A DNA stretch of 64,000 nucleotides from Micromonospora sp. NBC_00421 (GCF_036017915.1 NZ_CP107929.1:6313001-6377000); one strand, 5' to 3'; shown: positions 44,690-54,067, counted from the first letter of the stretch. The notes: a model not told the origin generated them from the letters alone. Program-made: numbers and translations.

Positions 44690-47155
44690 TCAGCGCCGGG
44701 CTGCCCGTACCGCCGCGTAGGCGTCGACCAGGCCGGCACCGGTCGACGCCGCCACCGGACCGCAACTGAGGTCGGCGGGGCCGGCCGGCTGAGCGGTGTC
44801 CCGCAGGATGCTCCGGGTCCGGGCCAGGTCACCGACGAGTGCCGGGTTCGCCGACCACATCAACGCCACCACCCCCGCCACCTGCGGGGTGGCCATCGAG
44901 GTGCCGTCCAGGGTGGCGTAGCCGCCGCCGGGCATCGCGGACAGGATCTCCGCCCCCGGGGCGACCAGGTCCGGCTTGGTCGCCCCGCCGGCGACGGGAC
45001 CACGGCTGGAGAACTCGGTGACGGCCCGGTCCCGGCCCACCGCACCCACCGTCAGCACGTCCGGGTACGGTGCCGGCGGGTCGACGATCGACCCGCAGTC
45101 CGGCCCGGTGTTCCCGGCGGCGGCCACCACGAGGATGCCCGCGGCGTCCAGCGCGGCTGTCGCCGGACGCAGCGCACCCGGGTCGCAGCCCTCCACCGGC
45201 GGGCACCCCCACGAGTTGGTGAGCACGTCCGGTGCCCGCTCCGGTCGCCCGTCGGTGAACGGGTTTCCGCCGGCCGGGAACGGGGCCAGCATGAACTGGA
45301 GACAGTCCAGGTAGTGCGCCGGGCTGCCCAGGTTGCGGTCGAGGTTGACGCAGCCCACCCACTGCGCGCCGGGGGCCACCCCGATGCCGTCGCGCCCCAC
45401 CGCGCTGCCCGTGGTGTGGGTGCCGTGGCCGCCGGTGTCGGTCGGGGCGCGGGTGTGGTCCCACGGGTCGTACCAGGAGTCGTCGCCGCCCCGGAAGCCG
45501 GCGGCCAGCGTCGGATGGGTGCCGTCGACCCCGGAGTCCGAACTGCCGATCACCACCCCGGCCCCGGTGACGTCCAGCTCCGACCAGACCCGGTCGGCAC
45601 CGAGCATCCGGATGTTCCACTCCGGGCCGGTCGGCGCGGGCCGATCGCCCCCGCTGACCGGCGCGGGTGCGGGCAACGGCCGGAGCCGCTGGCTGACCAG
45701 CACCCGGGCCACCTCGGGCCGCGCGGAGAGCCACGCCCGTACCGCCGGGCCGCCGTCGGTCTCGATCGCGTTGACCAGGTAGTACGGCGTCGGGTCGAGG
45801 TGCAGTCGGGCCAGGTCCCGGCGCAACGCGCCCTGGGTACGCTCGGCGGTGGAGACCAGCCGGCGGTAGACCTCGGCGGTCCGTGCGTCCCGGCCGGCGC
45901 GGCCCGGCGTACCCGCAGGAAGGCCGGACAGGTCGGCCTGCTCGTGGAGCACCACCAGCAGCCGCTCGCCGTAGAGGCCGGGTCGGCCGGCGGTCACCTC
46001 GACCACGCCGACGGTGAGCAGCAGGACGGCCGCGCTCGACGCGGCGACCAGCCGGCTGGGGGCGCGCCCGCGCGGCCGGGCGAGCAGCACCCCGTACCCG
46101 ATGGCCAGGAAGACCGCGACGGCGAGCCCGACGCCGGTCCCGACCGCGACCCAGTACGGCACGTCGCGGGTGGTGGACAGCAGGATCGAGATCTCCTCCG
46201 GGTCGGTGAGGGCCAGCGGGCCGAACACCGCCAGGCCGACCAGCCAGCGGACCGGCGCGACCCCGGCGGGTGCGCCGGCCCGCCGGGCCGCCACCTGGCA
46301 CGCGCCCAGCACGAAACCGACAGGCGGGACGAACAACAGGGTGGGAAGTTGGGCGCCGGACTGGCCGGTGCCGGCCACGAGCAGCAGCAGGACCACCCCG
46401 GCGACCAGACCGCCGGCCAGCACGGTACGGGCGGACCGGGGTGGCCCGTGACCGGTGAAGGGGGACCAGAACCGGTCGTCCAGCAGCGCCCCGGCCAGCA
46501 GGCCGACCGCCGTCGCGGCTAGCGCGGCGAGCACCGTCTCCAGCAGGCCACCGAGTGCGCCGAGCCAGACCCAGGGCAGCAGCAGGGCCAGTCCGGCGGT
46601 GATCGTCAGCAGGGTGACCGCCCGGGGCCGACCAACACCGTCCGCCACTCCGCGCCGGCCACGACCGTCCTGTGGGATCGGGGTGGTCTGCTGGGTGGGG
46701 TCCGTGTGGGGTGGGGTGCCCGGACCGGACAGGCGGGTGGTCAGCAGCGCGAGCAGCGTCGCAGTTGCGGCAAGTGCAGCCAGGTACAGCTCGTGGTGCA
46801 CCTGCGGAAGTGCCCGCAGGGATCCGAGGACCATCAGGGCGAGTGCGGCACCGAGCCACCCACGCCCGGCGGTCCGCACCCGGGCCGAGCGGGGGAGCAG
46901 GGCCAGCAACAGCGCCGGCAGGCCGACCAGTAGGGCGGTGGCCAGGCTGAGCGCCGGCCAGAGCCACCCCCACCGGTCCCATCCCGCGGCCACCTGCAAC
47001 TGCTCGACCGACCAGCCGACCACCTGGAGCAGCGCGGTGAGCGCCACCGTCCAGCCGCCGACCAGCGAGGCGGCCACCACCGGCCACGGGCTGGACGGAC
47101 GGCCGGCGTGCGGCGGGGGGCGGTAGCCCGGCGGAGGAGGTGCGTCGGCCAGCAT
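44690..47155 (-). CDS. Membrane-anchored subtilisin-like serine protease (S8)
   Basis: 821 aa from ATG 47155; TACTGT lies 6 nt upstream (47162-47167), suggesting a leaderless start. The N-terminal ~400 residues form about nine membrane helices (for example VVAASLVGGWTVALTALLQVVGW, AVTLLTITAGLALLLPWVWLGALGGLLETVLAALA, YWVAVGTGVGLAVAVFLAIGYGVLLA). A ~110-residue pro-like region follows, then the S8 domain: Asp in GSSDSGVDGTHP, His in GGHGTHTTG, oxyanion Asn in VVAAAGNTGP, and Ser in GTSMATPQVAGV. The protease domain should face outside. Full-size polytopic N-termini are unusual for subtilases. Substrate unknown. Confidence 0.88.
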   Translation of the reverse strand: MLADAPPPPGYRPPPHAGRPSSPWPVVAASLVGGWTVALTALLQVVGWSVEQLQVAAGWDRWGWLWPALSLATALLVGLPALLLALLPRSARVRTAGRGWLGAALALMVLGSLRALPQVHHELYLAALAATATLLALLTTRLSGPGTPPHTDPTQQTTPIPQDGRGRRGVADGVGRPRAVTLLTITAGLALLLPWVWLGALGGLLETVLAALAATAVGLLAGALLDDRFWSPFTGHGPPRSARTVLAGGLVAGVVLLLLVAGTGQSGAQLPTLLFVPPVGFVLGACQVAARRAGAPAGVAPVRWLVGLAVFGPLALTDPEEISILLSTTRDVPYWVAVGTGVGLAVAVFLAIGYGVLLARPRGRAPSRLVAASSAAVLLLTVGVVEVTAGRPGLYGERLLVVLHEQADLSGLPAGTPGRAGRDARTAEVYRRLVSTAERTQGALRRDLARLHLDPTPYYLVNAIETDGGPAVRAWLSARPEVARVLVSQRLRPLPAPAPVSGGDRPAPTGPEWNIRMLGADRVWSELDVTGAGVVIGSSDSGVDGTHPTLAAGFRGGDDSWYDPWDHTRAPTDTGGHGTHTTGSAVGRDGIGVAPGAQWVGCVNLDRNLGSPAHYLDCLQFMLAPFPAGGNPFTDGRPERAPDVLTNSWGCPPVEGCDPGALRPATAALDAAGILVVAAAGNTGPDCGSIVDPPAPYPDVLTVGAVGRDRAVTEFSSRGPVAGGATKPDLVAPGAEILSAMPGGGYATLDGTSMATPQVAGVVALMWSANPALVGDLARTRSILRDTAQPAGPADLSCGPVAASTGAGLVDAYAAVRAARR

Positions 47156-47802
47156 CCGGAAACAGTACGACGCACCCCGCTGCCCGACGGAGGTGCCGGT
47201 CCGATGGATCGCCTCGCCGCCACCACCCACCCCGGAAACCGCCTAATACCGATCCGGAAACGCTGACCTGCGCGATCCGCTTCCTCCCACCAGCCTGGCG
47301 TCGCCGATTCCCTCCCTCCCGCTCGCCAGCCGGGCGTCGCCGATCCGCTCGTTCGGCGGCGCCGGTGGTGGCCGTGTGGCCGCTGAACCCCCTCGTCGCA
47401 TCTCCCGCCCCGCCTGCTTCCCGCCCCGCCTGCTTCACCCTGACGGTTACGGATAGTCATATCGAGAGGAGGCGCGACCCTATCCCTTCGAGTCCTTTGC
47501 TCTGCTGCCATCAACGCGACAGTTACCGAAAGTGCGTGGTGCGTAGCGAGCAGCAGAGCAAAGGATGTGAGGGCGGAATGCTGAGGGTGGGCCGGGGGTG
47601 GAGATCGTGCTGTTCAGAGTGTTGGTTTCCTGGGGTGAGGGGGTGCGGTGGGGGTGGAGGTGGCCAGGGGTTCGACTGCGGAGGGTAACCGGGTTGACTT
47701 CGGATATCCGTTACTCAGTGTTGTCAGGGGGTCGGTGCGGATCTCGGTGGGCTCCGGCTCCGGGCCTGCTGCGGGTGGGGTCGGGCGGGTTACGGTGGAC
47801 GG
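47156..47802. other. Intergenic stretch with 16-bp perfect inverted repeat
   Basis: No credible gene. TCCTTTGCTCTGCTGC (47493-47508) and its exact complement (47550-47565) are 41 bp apart. Between 47575 and 47685 the plus strand is G/T-rich. TACGGT at 47791-47796 is the probable -10 box of glpD. Confidence 0.7.
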
Positions 47803-49644
47803 GTGCGTGACCCCAATGTGACCCGAGCCGCCGCTGGTCAACTCTCTCCCGAGCGCCGCGTCGCGGACCTGCGTCGGCTCCGGGCCGAACGGTTCGACGT
47901 GCTGGTCATCGGGGGTGGGGCGACCGGCGCGGGTGCCGCGCTGGACGCCGCCTCCCGGGGGCTCAAGGTCGCCCTGGTCGAGGCCCGCGACTTCGCGGCC
48001 GGGACTTCCAGCCGGTCCAGCAAACTGATCCACGGCGGTCTGCGTTACCTGGAGCAGTTGGAGTTCCACCTGGTCCACGAAGCGCTGACCGAGCGGGGCC
48101 TGCTCGCCACCCGGCTCGCCCCGCACCTGGTCCGGCCGGTCCCGTTCCTGATCCCGCTCCCCGCCGGCAAGGGGCTGCGCGACCTGCCGGCCCGGCTGTT
48201 CCGCCGCTCGTACTACGGCGCCGGGGTGGCCGCCTACGACGCCTTCGCCGGGCTCTTCGGCACCGGCCGGGGGATGCCGCTGCACCGGCACCTGAGCCGC
48301 GAGGGCGCCCGCCGGGTCTTCCCCAGTCTGCGCGCCGACGCGCTGGCCGGGGCCATCCGTTACTACGACGGCCAGGTCGACGACGCCCGGCTGGTGGTGA
48401 CGTTGGCCCGCACCGCCGCCAGCCTGGGTGCCACCGTGGTGAGCAGTGCCCGCGCCGTCGGGTTGGTGCGGCAGGCCCGGGAGGTCACCGGGGTCCGGGT
48501 CCGCGACCTGGAGGCACCCGCCGACTCCCCGGACGCCGAGTTCGAGGTACGCGCCCGTACCGTCATCGGCGCCACCGGCGTGTGGAGCGACGACATGTCC
48601 CGGATGCTCAACGACGTCGGGCTGCGTCCCGGCATCCGGGTCCGGGCGTCCAAGGGGGTGCACCTGGTGGTGCCCCGCTCGGCGATCACCGGGGAGACCG
48701 GGCTGATCGTGCGTACCGCGACAAGCGTGCTCTTCGTCATCCCGTGGGGCGGGCACTGGATCATCGGGACCACCGACACCGACTGGCGGCTCGACCGGTC
48801 CCACCCGGCCGCCTCCGCCCGCGACATCAGGTACCTGCTCGACCAGGTGAACACGGTGCTGGACCGGCCGTTGTCCGGTGCGGACATCGAGGGCGTCTAC
48901 GCCGGGCTGCGCCCGCTGCTGGCCGGCGAGGCCGACTCCACCTCCAAGCTCTCCCGGGAACACGCGGTCTTCGAACCGATGCTCGGGCTGCTGCTGGTGG
49001 CCGGCGGCAAGTACACGACCTACCGGGTGATGGCCGCCGACGTGGTCGACCGGGCCGCCCACCGGCTCGGTGGCGTACGACCCTCGCGTACCGCCGACCT
49101 GCCACTGCTCGGCGCCGACGGGTACGCCTCGATGTGGCGGGACCGGGCCGACCTGGCCCGCCGGCACGGGATGCCGGTCGGCGTGGTCGAGCACCTGCTG
49201 GAGCGGTACGGCACGCTCACCCTGGAACTGCTGGCGCTGATCGCCGCCGACCCACTGCTCGCCTCACCGCTGGCCGGTGCACCCGAGTACCTGGCCGCCG
49301 AGGTGACCTACGCCACCCGGGCCGAGGGGGCGCTGCACCTGGAGGACGTGCTGACCCGGCGTACCCGGATCTCCTTCGAGACGACCCACCGGGGCCTCGA
49401 CTCGGCCGGGCACACGGCGGAGCTGATGGGCGCGGTGCTCGGCTGGGACGGGGCCATCCGGGAACGGGAGGTCGCGCACTACCGGGCGCGGGTCGAGGCG
49501 GAGCGGGAATCCCAGCTCATGCCGGACGACGCGACCGCCGACGCGGCCCGGCTGGGTGCGCCCGACGTCCGGGGTTTCGCCGCCGACCGGGGTGTCGACG
49601 GTGCCGAGGGCGGCCACGCCGAACTCCCGACCTCCTCCCGCTGA
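47803..49644 (+). CDS. glpD: Glycerol-3-phosphate dehydrogenase (FAD)
   Basis: 613 aa. GTG 47803, 6 nt after TACGGT, no Shine-Dalgarno, so leaderless. FAD-binding Rossmann motif VLVIGGGATGAGAALDAASRG (~33-53), then VEARDFAAGTSSRSSKLIHGGLRYLEQLEFHLVHEAL, RPLLAGEADSTSKLSREHAVFEP, and the GlpD C-terminal helical domain. Oxidises G3P to dihydroxyacetone phosphate at the membrane with quinone as acceptor. The C-terminal ~35 residues (DATADAARLGAPDVRGFAADRG) extend beyond the usual end and look disordered. Confidence 0.95.
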   Translation: MRDPNVTRAAAGQLSPERRVADLRRLRAERFDVLVIGGGATGAGAALDAASRGLKVALVEARDFAAGTSSRSSKLIHGGLRYLEQLEFHLVHEALTERGLLATRLAPHLVRPVPFLIPLPAGKGLRDLPARLFRRSYYGAGVAAYDAFAGLFGTGRGMPLHRHLSREGARRVFPSLRADALAGAIRYYDGQVDDARLVVTLARTAASLGATVVSSARAVGLVRQAREVTGVRVRDLEAPADSPDAEFEVRARTVIGATGVWSDDMSRMLNDVGLRPGIRVRASKGVHLVVPRSAITGETGLIVRTATSVLFVIPWGGHWIIGTTDTDWRLDRSHPAASARDIRYLLDQVNTVLDRPLSGADIEGVYAGLRPLLAGEADSTSKLSREHAVFEPMLGLLLVAGGKYTTYRVMAADVVDRAAHRLGGVRPSRTADLPLLGADGYASMWRDRADLARRHGMPVGVVEHLLERYGTLTLELLALIAADPLLASPLAGAPEYLAAEVTYATRAEGALHLEDVLTRRTRISFETTHRGLDSAGHTAELMGAVLGWDGAIREREVAHYRARVEAERESQLMPDDATADAARLGAPDVRGFAADRGVDGAEGGHAELPTSSR

Positions 49645-49726
49645 CCGCTCCCGGGCCGTTCCCCCTGCCGGTGCCGGCCCGGTCGGCCGGTTCCGGACGA
49701 CACCCGGGTGGGATAGGTTCCGGCGC

Positions 49727-50233
49727 GTGGTTCCCCCTCAGTGGTCGCGCGCGCTCGTCGTCCCCGCCGTTGCCGTCCTGACGGTCGCCCTGGCCGGCTG
49801 CGCGATCTTCGACCGGGACGGCGGATCCACAGCGGAGGGCGGGAGCGGAACGACATCCCCGGGGGCGACCGCCAACCGGGTCAGCCTGGTGCAGAAGCTC
49901 GGCGAGGACGGTCCACTGCGGTCGCTGACCGTCGAACCGGACGGCCGGTGGGAGTGCGACGACTGTGCCGGGGACGGGGTCACCTCGACCGGTTCCCTGG
50001 ACCCCGAGCAGGTGCAACGCCTGCACAGGCTGCTCGCCGACCCACGGCTTGCCCAGGAGACCGACCAGGCGCGCCAGTACCGGGCGAGTTGCATCGACGC
50101 GCTGACGTCCAGCCTGCTCACCACGGCCGGGTTGATCACCTCGCAGGACTGCCCGGGTGAGGAACGACCGGCGGTGGCCGGCGAGATCCTGCTCCTGCTC
50201 ACCCAGGCCACCCCCGCCGAACCCACCCGCTGA
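49727..50233 (+). CDS. Secreted lipoprotein, unknown function
   Basis: 168 aa. GTG 49727 lies 7 nt after TAGGTT (49714-49719), a leaderless start. Signal peptide ALVVPAVAVLTVALAGC with lipobox LAGC. The mature part has a Ser/Gly/Thr linker, a short Cys pair WECDDCAGDG, and two later Cys (ASCIDAL, SQDCPGEE). No family recognised. Possibly related to proteins with weak beta-sandwich folds that sample cell-surface ligands; this is only an impression. Confidence 0.78.
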   Translation: MVPPQWSRALVVPAVAVLTVALAGCAIFDRDGGSTAEGGSGTTSPGATANRVSLVQKLGEDGPLRSLTVEPDGRWECDDCAGDGVTSTGSLDPEQVQRLHRLLADPRLAQETDQARQYRASCIDALTSSLLTTAGLITSQDCPGEERPAVAGEILLLLTQATPAEPTR

Positions 50234-50265
50234 GCCGACCCCGCCGCGCCGCCCGGCGGGTCGGT

Positions 50266-51666
50266 TCAGAGCACCTTGCCCGGGTTGAGCAGCCCGGCCG
50301 GGTCGAGCGCGGCCTTGATCGCCTGGTGCACCCGCATGCCGACCGGGCCGACCTCCCGGGCCAGCCAGTCCCGCTTGAGCAGCCCGACGCCGTGCTCTCC
50401 GGTGCACGTGCCGCCCAGCTCCAGGCCGAGCCGGATGATCTCGTCGAAGGCCCGTCGGCCCCGCGCCAGACTGGCCGGGTCGGCCCGGTCCACCACGATG
50501 TTCGGGTGCAGGTTGCCGTCCCCGGCGTGGCCGACCACCCCGATCGGCACCTCGCACTCGGAGGCGATCCGGGCCACCCCGTCCAGCAGCGTGGCGAGCG
50601 CCCCCCGGGGCACCGCCACGTCGTCGATGATCAGGCCGCCGTTGCCGTCCGGGTAGGTGTCGGCGGCGAACTTCTCCATTGCCGGGTGGGCCAGCCGACG
50701 GGCCTGGAGCAGCGCCGCCGCCTCCACCGCGTCGGTCGCCGCGTACACCTCCTCGGCGCCGGCCGCCGTGCAGACCTCGGCGATCCGGGCCAGGTCGTCC
50801 GCCGCCCGGGGACCGGTGTCGGCGGCGGCGAGCAGCAGCGCCTGGGCGTCGGTCCGCAACCCCATCGGCCGGTACGCCTCGATCGCCCGCAGATGCGTCC
50901 GGTCGAGCAGTTCCAGCAGGCTCGGGGTGAGCCCCTGCGCGGCGATGCCGGCCACCGCCGTCCCGGCCTCGGCGGTCGAGGCGAAGACCGCCACCATGGT
51001 CAGCGACTCCTCGGGAACCGGCCGCAACGACACGGTCACCTCGGTGATCACGCCGAGGGTGCCCTCCGCGCCGACGAAGAGCCGGGTCAGGTCGTACCCG
51101 GCCACCCCCTTGGCGGTACGCCGGCCGGTGCGCAGCACCTCGCCGGAGGCGAGCACCACCTCCAGCCCGAGGACGTACTCGGTGGTCACCCCGTACTTGA
51201 CGCAGCACATGCCGCCCGCGTTGGTGGAGACGTTGCCGCCGATGGTGGAGGACTCCCAGGAACCCGGGTCCGGCGGGTAGTAGAGCCCCTGGGCCCGGAC
51301 CGCCCCGGCCAGCGTGGCGTTCACCACACCCGGCTGCACCACGGCGATCCGGGCCACCGGGTCGATCTCCCGGATCTCGGTCATCGCGACCGTGCTCAAC
51401 ACCACCGCGCCGTCCACCGCGTTCGCCGCGCCGGCCAGCCCGGTCCGCGCCCCCTGCGGCACCACGGGTACGCCGTACCGGGCCGCCGCCCGGACCACCG
51501 CGACCACCTCCGACGTGTCCCGGGGGCGGACGACCACCAGCGGCGTACCGGCGGCGCAGAGGTCCGCCTCGTCGCGTCGGTGCAGCCGGAGCAGATCCGG
51601 GTCGGTGAGCACGGCCCCGTCGCCGAGGGTCGCCCGCAGGTCGTCGAGGAGGGGGGAACCAGCCAT
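50266..51666 (-). CDS. FAD-linked oxidase, GlcD/D-lactate dehydrogenase type
   Basis: 466 aa. ATG 51666 with TAGCCT 7 nt upstream (51674-51679), leaderless. FAD-binding_4 domain: VVVRPRDTSEVVAVVRAAARYGVPVVPQGARTGLAGAAN, GSWESSTIGGNVSTNAGGMCCVKYGVTTEYVLGLEVVLASG, FVGAEGTLGVITEVTVSLRP. C-terminal FAD-oxidase_C domain: VGHAGDGNLHPNIVVDRAD, CTGEHGVGLLKRDWL. Candidate substrates: glycolate, D-lactate or another 2-hydroxy acid. No GlcE/GlcF partner is adjacent. Divergent from the DUF4031 gene, with both start signals in 35 bp. Confidence 0.92.
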   Translation of the reverse strand: MAGSPLLDDLRATLGDGAVLTDPDLLRLHRRDEADLCAAGTPLVVVRPRDTSEVVAVVRAAARYGVPVVPQGARTGLAGAANAVDGAVVLSTVAMTEIREIDPVARIAVVQPGVVNATLAGAVRAQGLYYPPDPGSWESSTIGGNVSTNAGGMCCVKYGVTTEYVLGLEVVLASGEVLRTGRRTAKGVAGYDLTRLFVGAEGTLGVITEVTVSLRPVPEESLTMVAVFASTAEAGTAVAGIAAQGLTPSLLELLDRTHLRAIEAYRPMGLRTDAQALLLAAADTGPRAADDLARIAEVCTAAGAEEVYAATDAVEAAALLQARRLAHPAMEKFAADTYPDGNGGLIIDDVAVPRGALATLLDGVARIASECEVPIGVVGHAGDGNLHPNIVVDRADPASLARGRRAFDEIIRLGLELGGTCTGEHGVGLLKRDWLAREVGPVGMRVHQAIKAALDPAGLLNPGKVL

Positions 51667-51701
51667 GCGGCCGAGGCTAGCCGGCGGCTAGATTGGCCGC
51701 C

Positions 51702-52079
51702 ATGCTCTACCTGGACCGCCCCGCCTGGCCGTGGCGCGGTCGGCTCTGGTCGCACCTGATCAGCGACGTTTCCCCGGCCGAACTGCACGCCTTCGCCGAG
51801 CTGCTCGGGGTGCCCCGGCGGGGCTTCGACCGGGACCACTACGACATCCCCGCCGACCGGTTCGCCCCGGCGGTCTGGCTCGGCGCCCGGGTGGTGACCA
51901 GCCGGGAGATCGTCCGTCTGCTGCACACCGCCGGCCTGCGCCGCCCCAAACACCTCGCCCGCCCCGAACCGCTCGTGGGCCCCGAACCGCTCGTCGGCCC
52001 CGAACGCCGCACCGGGGCTGGCGGCGGCGGATCAGCGCAGGGTGGCCAGCTCGCGGCGGAGGTTGGCGCGGGCGGGTGA
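51702..52079 (+). CDS. DUF4031 domain protein
   Basis: 125 aa. ATG 51702 lies 7 nt after TAGATT (51689-51694), leaderless. DUF4031 covers residues 1-~85: MLYLDRPAWPWRGRLWSHLISD, ELHAFAELLGVPRRGFDRDHYDIPADRF, GARVVTSREIVRLLHTAGLR. Conserved His/Asp/Arg (SHLISD, RDHYD) hint at a nucleic-acid or nucleotide-binding site, but the function is unknown. The tail contains a duplicated PEPLVG and overlaps the convergent HD gene by 48 bp. Confidence 0.85.
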   Translation: MLYLDRPAWPWRGRLWSHLISDVSPAELHAFAELLGVPRRGFDRDHYDIPADRFAPAVWLGARVVTSREIVRLLHTAGLRRPKHLARPEPLVGPEPLVGPERRTGAGGGGSAQGGQLAAEVGAGG

Positions 52080-52667
52080 CTCCCACCGGTCGGCCAGCGA
52101 GGGCAGCCGGAACAGGGCGGGCAGGGCCAGCAGGCCGTCGAGGACCCTGGCCCGGCCGGTACGGAAGTCCGCCTCGGGCACGTGCGCGTACTCGGCACGG
52201 ATCGCTGCGGCGTACCCGTCGTACACCTCGGGGGGTGTGGCCAGGATGGCCAGGTCGGCGTCGCAGAGCAGGGCGCCGTCGCGGTCGCCGGGGGCGACGG
52301 CGTGCCCGGCGGTGAGCAGCACCAGCCGACGGACCTCGGCGACCGGGGCGGCCGGCATCCCGAGGCCGGTGAGCAGGCTGCCGGCCAGTGCCGCGCTGGC
52401 CCGCTCGTTGGTGTTCCCGGTGGCGCGCGGATCGTAGACGGCGTCGTGCGTCCAGGCGGCGAGCGCCACCAGCTCCGGCCGGTCGGCGAGGTCGGCGTGC
52501 CGGTCGACCAGCTCCAGCACCGTCCGCAGGTGGTGTTCGGTGTGGTAGTGCCGGTGCGGTTCGCGCCAGCGGGCCAGCAACTCGGCCCCGACGGCGGTCG
52601 CCGCCGGGCCGTCGTCGGCCCCGGCGGCCCGTGCCGACACCAGCCAGCGGTCGATCAGCTCGGTCAT
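52032..52667 (-). CDS. HD-domain-like hydrolase
   Basis: 211 aa. ATG 52667; CAGAAT lies 7 nt upstream, a weak leaderless -10. Metal-binding pattern of the HD superfamily: HRHYHTEHHLRTVLELVDRH, then ALAAWTHDAVYDPRATGNTNERASAALA (HD pair), RRLVLLTAGHAV, and LCDADLAILA (Asp). Similar proteins are predicted metal-dependent phosphohydrolases; substrate unknown. Its last 48 bp overlap the end of the DUF4031 gene on the other strand. Confidence 0.85.
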   Translation of the reverse strand: MTELIDRWLVSARAAGADDGPAATAVGAELLARWREPHRHYHTEHHLRTVLELVDRHADLADRPELVALAAWTHDAVYDPRATGNTNERASAALAGSLLTGLGMPAAPVAEVRRLVLLTAGHAVAPGDRDGALLCDADLAILATPPEVYDGYAAAIRAEYAHVPEADFRTGRARVLDGLLALPALFRLPSLADRWESPARANLRRELATLR

Positions 52668-52726
52668 CCGGACGATTCTGCCGTACCCGGACGGGATGAA
52701 CCGGCACGGCGCGGGTAGTCCCCGCC

Positions 52727-53992
52727 ATGGCCGTGGCCCGGGACCGACGACCGTCGCTGATGCGTCGCGCCGGGCTCGGCGGCGGCGGGAACGACGTCGA
52801 CTCCGCGCGGATCGCCGAGGCGATGGCCTACCTGCGCCACCGGAGCCGGGCGACCCTGCACGACCGCCTGCACCAGGTGCGGATGGCGATGGGCCTGGCG
52901 GTGCAGGCGGGGCTGGCCGCCGCGCTGGCCTGGATCGTGTCGCACCACCTGCTGGGCAACCCGCAGCCGGTCTTCGCGCCGATCTCGGCGGTGGGCACCC
53001 TGGCCGCCTCGGTCGGCCAGCGGCTCCGCCGGACCGTGGAGCTGATCGTCGGGGTGGCGGTCGGGGTGTTCCTCGGCGACGTCCTGATCTACTTCCTCGG
53101 CACCGGCGGATGGCAGCTCGGGCTGGTGGTGACCGCGGCCATCCTGCTCACCACCTTCTTCGGGGCGAGCGTGGCGGTGGTGATCCAGGCGGCCGCCACC
53201 GCCGTGCTGATCGTCACCCTGAGCCCGTCCACGGCGGACCTGGAGCTGCCCCGGTTCGTCGACGCGTTCGTCGGGGGTGGCATCGCCCTGCTGGTCACCG
53301 CGATCCTCCTGCCGCTCAACCCGCTCCGCGTGATCAACCGGGCGGCCCGGCCGGCGCTGGACCTGCTCGCCGGCCAGCTCGACGTCTGCGCCCAGGCGCT
53401 GCGCGACCGGGACCGGGGCGCCGCCCAGCGGGCGCTGGACCGGCTCCGGGAGAACAAGGAGGAGCTGGCCACCTTCACCGAGGCGATCGAGGGGGCGAAG
53501 GAGACCAGCACGCTCTCCCCGGCCCGGTGGCACCGGCGCAGCGAACTGACCCACTACGCCGAGGCGGCCGAGCCGATCGACCGGGCGATGCGCAACAGCG
53601 GCACCCTGATCCGCCGGTCGGTCACCATGATCGAGGACGAGGAGGCGGTGCCGGAGCCGATGCCGGACGCGGTGGCCCACCTGGCCGAGGCGGTCCGTCT
53701 GCTGCGGCACGAGTTCGCCGTCGGGGAGGAGCCGGAGAAGGCCCGGGAGCGGTCACTGCGCGCGGTGAGCGAGGCGGGCCGGGCGTACGACCAGGGGGTC
53801 GGGTTCTCCGGCAGCGTGGTGATCGCCCAGGTGCGTACCACCGCCAGTGACCTGATGGTCGCCTCCGGCATCGCCCAGGAGGAGGCCAACCGGCTGGTCC
53901 GGCAGTCGTTCGGCGAAGAGGGCGTACCGGCCGGGGGATCGGCCGGGCAGAACTCCACCCCGAAACCCCCGACCGCGCCACCGCTCGGCTGA
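52727..53992 (+). CDS. FUSC/aromatic acid exporter family membrane protein
   Basis: 421 aa from ATG 52727. Helices: MGLAVQAGLAAALAWIVSHHLLG, FAPISAVGTLAASVGQRLRRTVELIVGVAVGVFLGDVLIYFLG, WQLGLVVTAAILLTTFFGASVAVVIQAAATAVLIVTL, and FVDAFVGGGIALLVTAILLPLNPLRVI. A long cytoplasmic helical half follows (LDLLAGQLDVCAQALRDRDRGAAQRALDRLRENKEEL and onwards). FUSC proteins export aromatic acids or similar small molecules; the substrate is not deducible. Ends with a Pro-rich tail. Confidence 0.85.
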   Translation: MAVARDRRPSLMRRAGLGGGGNDVDSARIAEAMAYLRHRSRATLHDRLHQVRMAMGLAVQAGLAAALAWIVSHHLLGNPQPVFAPISAVGTLAASVGQRLRRTVELIVGVAVGVFLGDVLIYFLGTGGWQLGLVVTAAILLTTFFGASVAVVIQAAATAVLIVTLSPSTADLELPRFVDAFVGGGIALLVTAILLPLNPLRVINRAARPALDLLAGQLDVCAQALRDRDRGAAQRALDRLRENKEELATFTEAIEGAKETSTLSPARWHRRSELTHYAEAAEPIDRAMRNSGTLIRRSVTMIEDEEAVPEPMPDAVAHLAEAVRLLRHEFAVGEEPEKARERSLRAVSEAGRAYDQGVGFSGSVVIAQVRTTASDLMVASGIAQEEANRLVRQSFGEEGVPAGGSAGQNSTPKPPTAPPLG

Positions 53993-54045
53993 CCTGCCGA
54001 CACCTGTCAGCCCAGGGAGGCGTGCAGGGCGTCCCGGTCGGTGTC

Positions 54046-54067
54046 GGCAACCTCGACGAGGGTTGCC
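54046..54067. terminator. Small hairpin after the FUSC gene
   Basis: ggcaacc (54046-54052) pairs with ggttgcc (54061-54067). Weak terminator candidate within the 179-bp gap before the PrsW gene. Confidence 0.4.

Noticed and set aside
47578..47810. Short plus-strand ORFs before glpD
   Set aside because: G/T-rich low-complexity sequence lacking a credible start signal; overlaps the glpD promoter.
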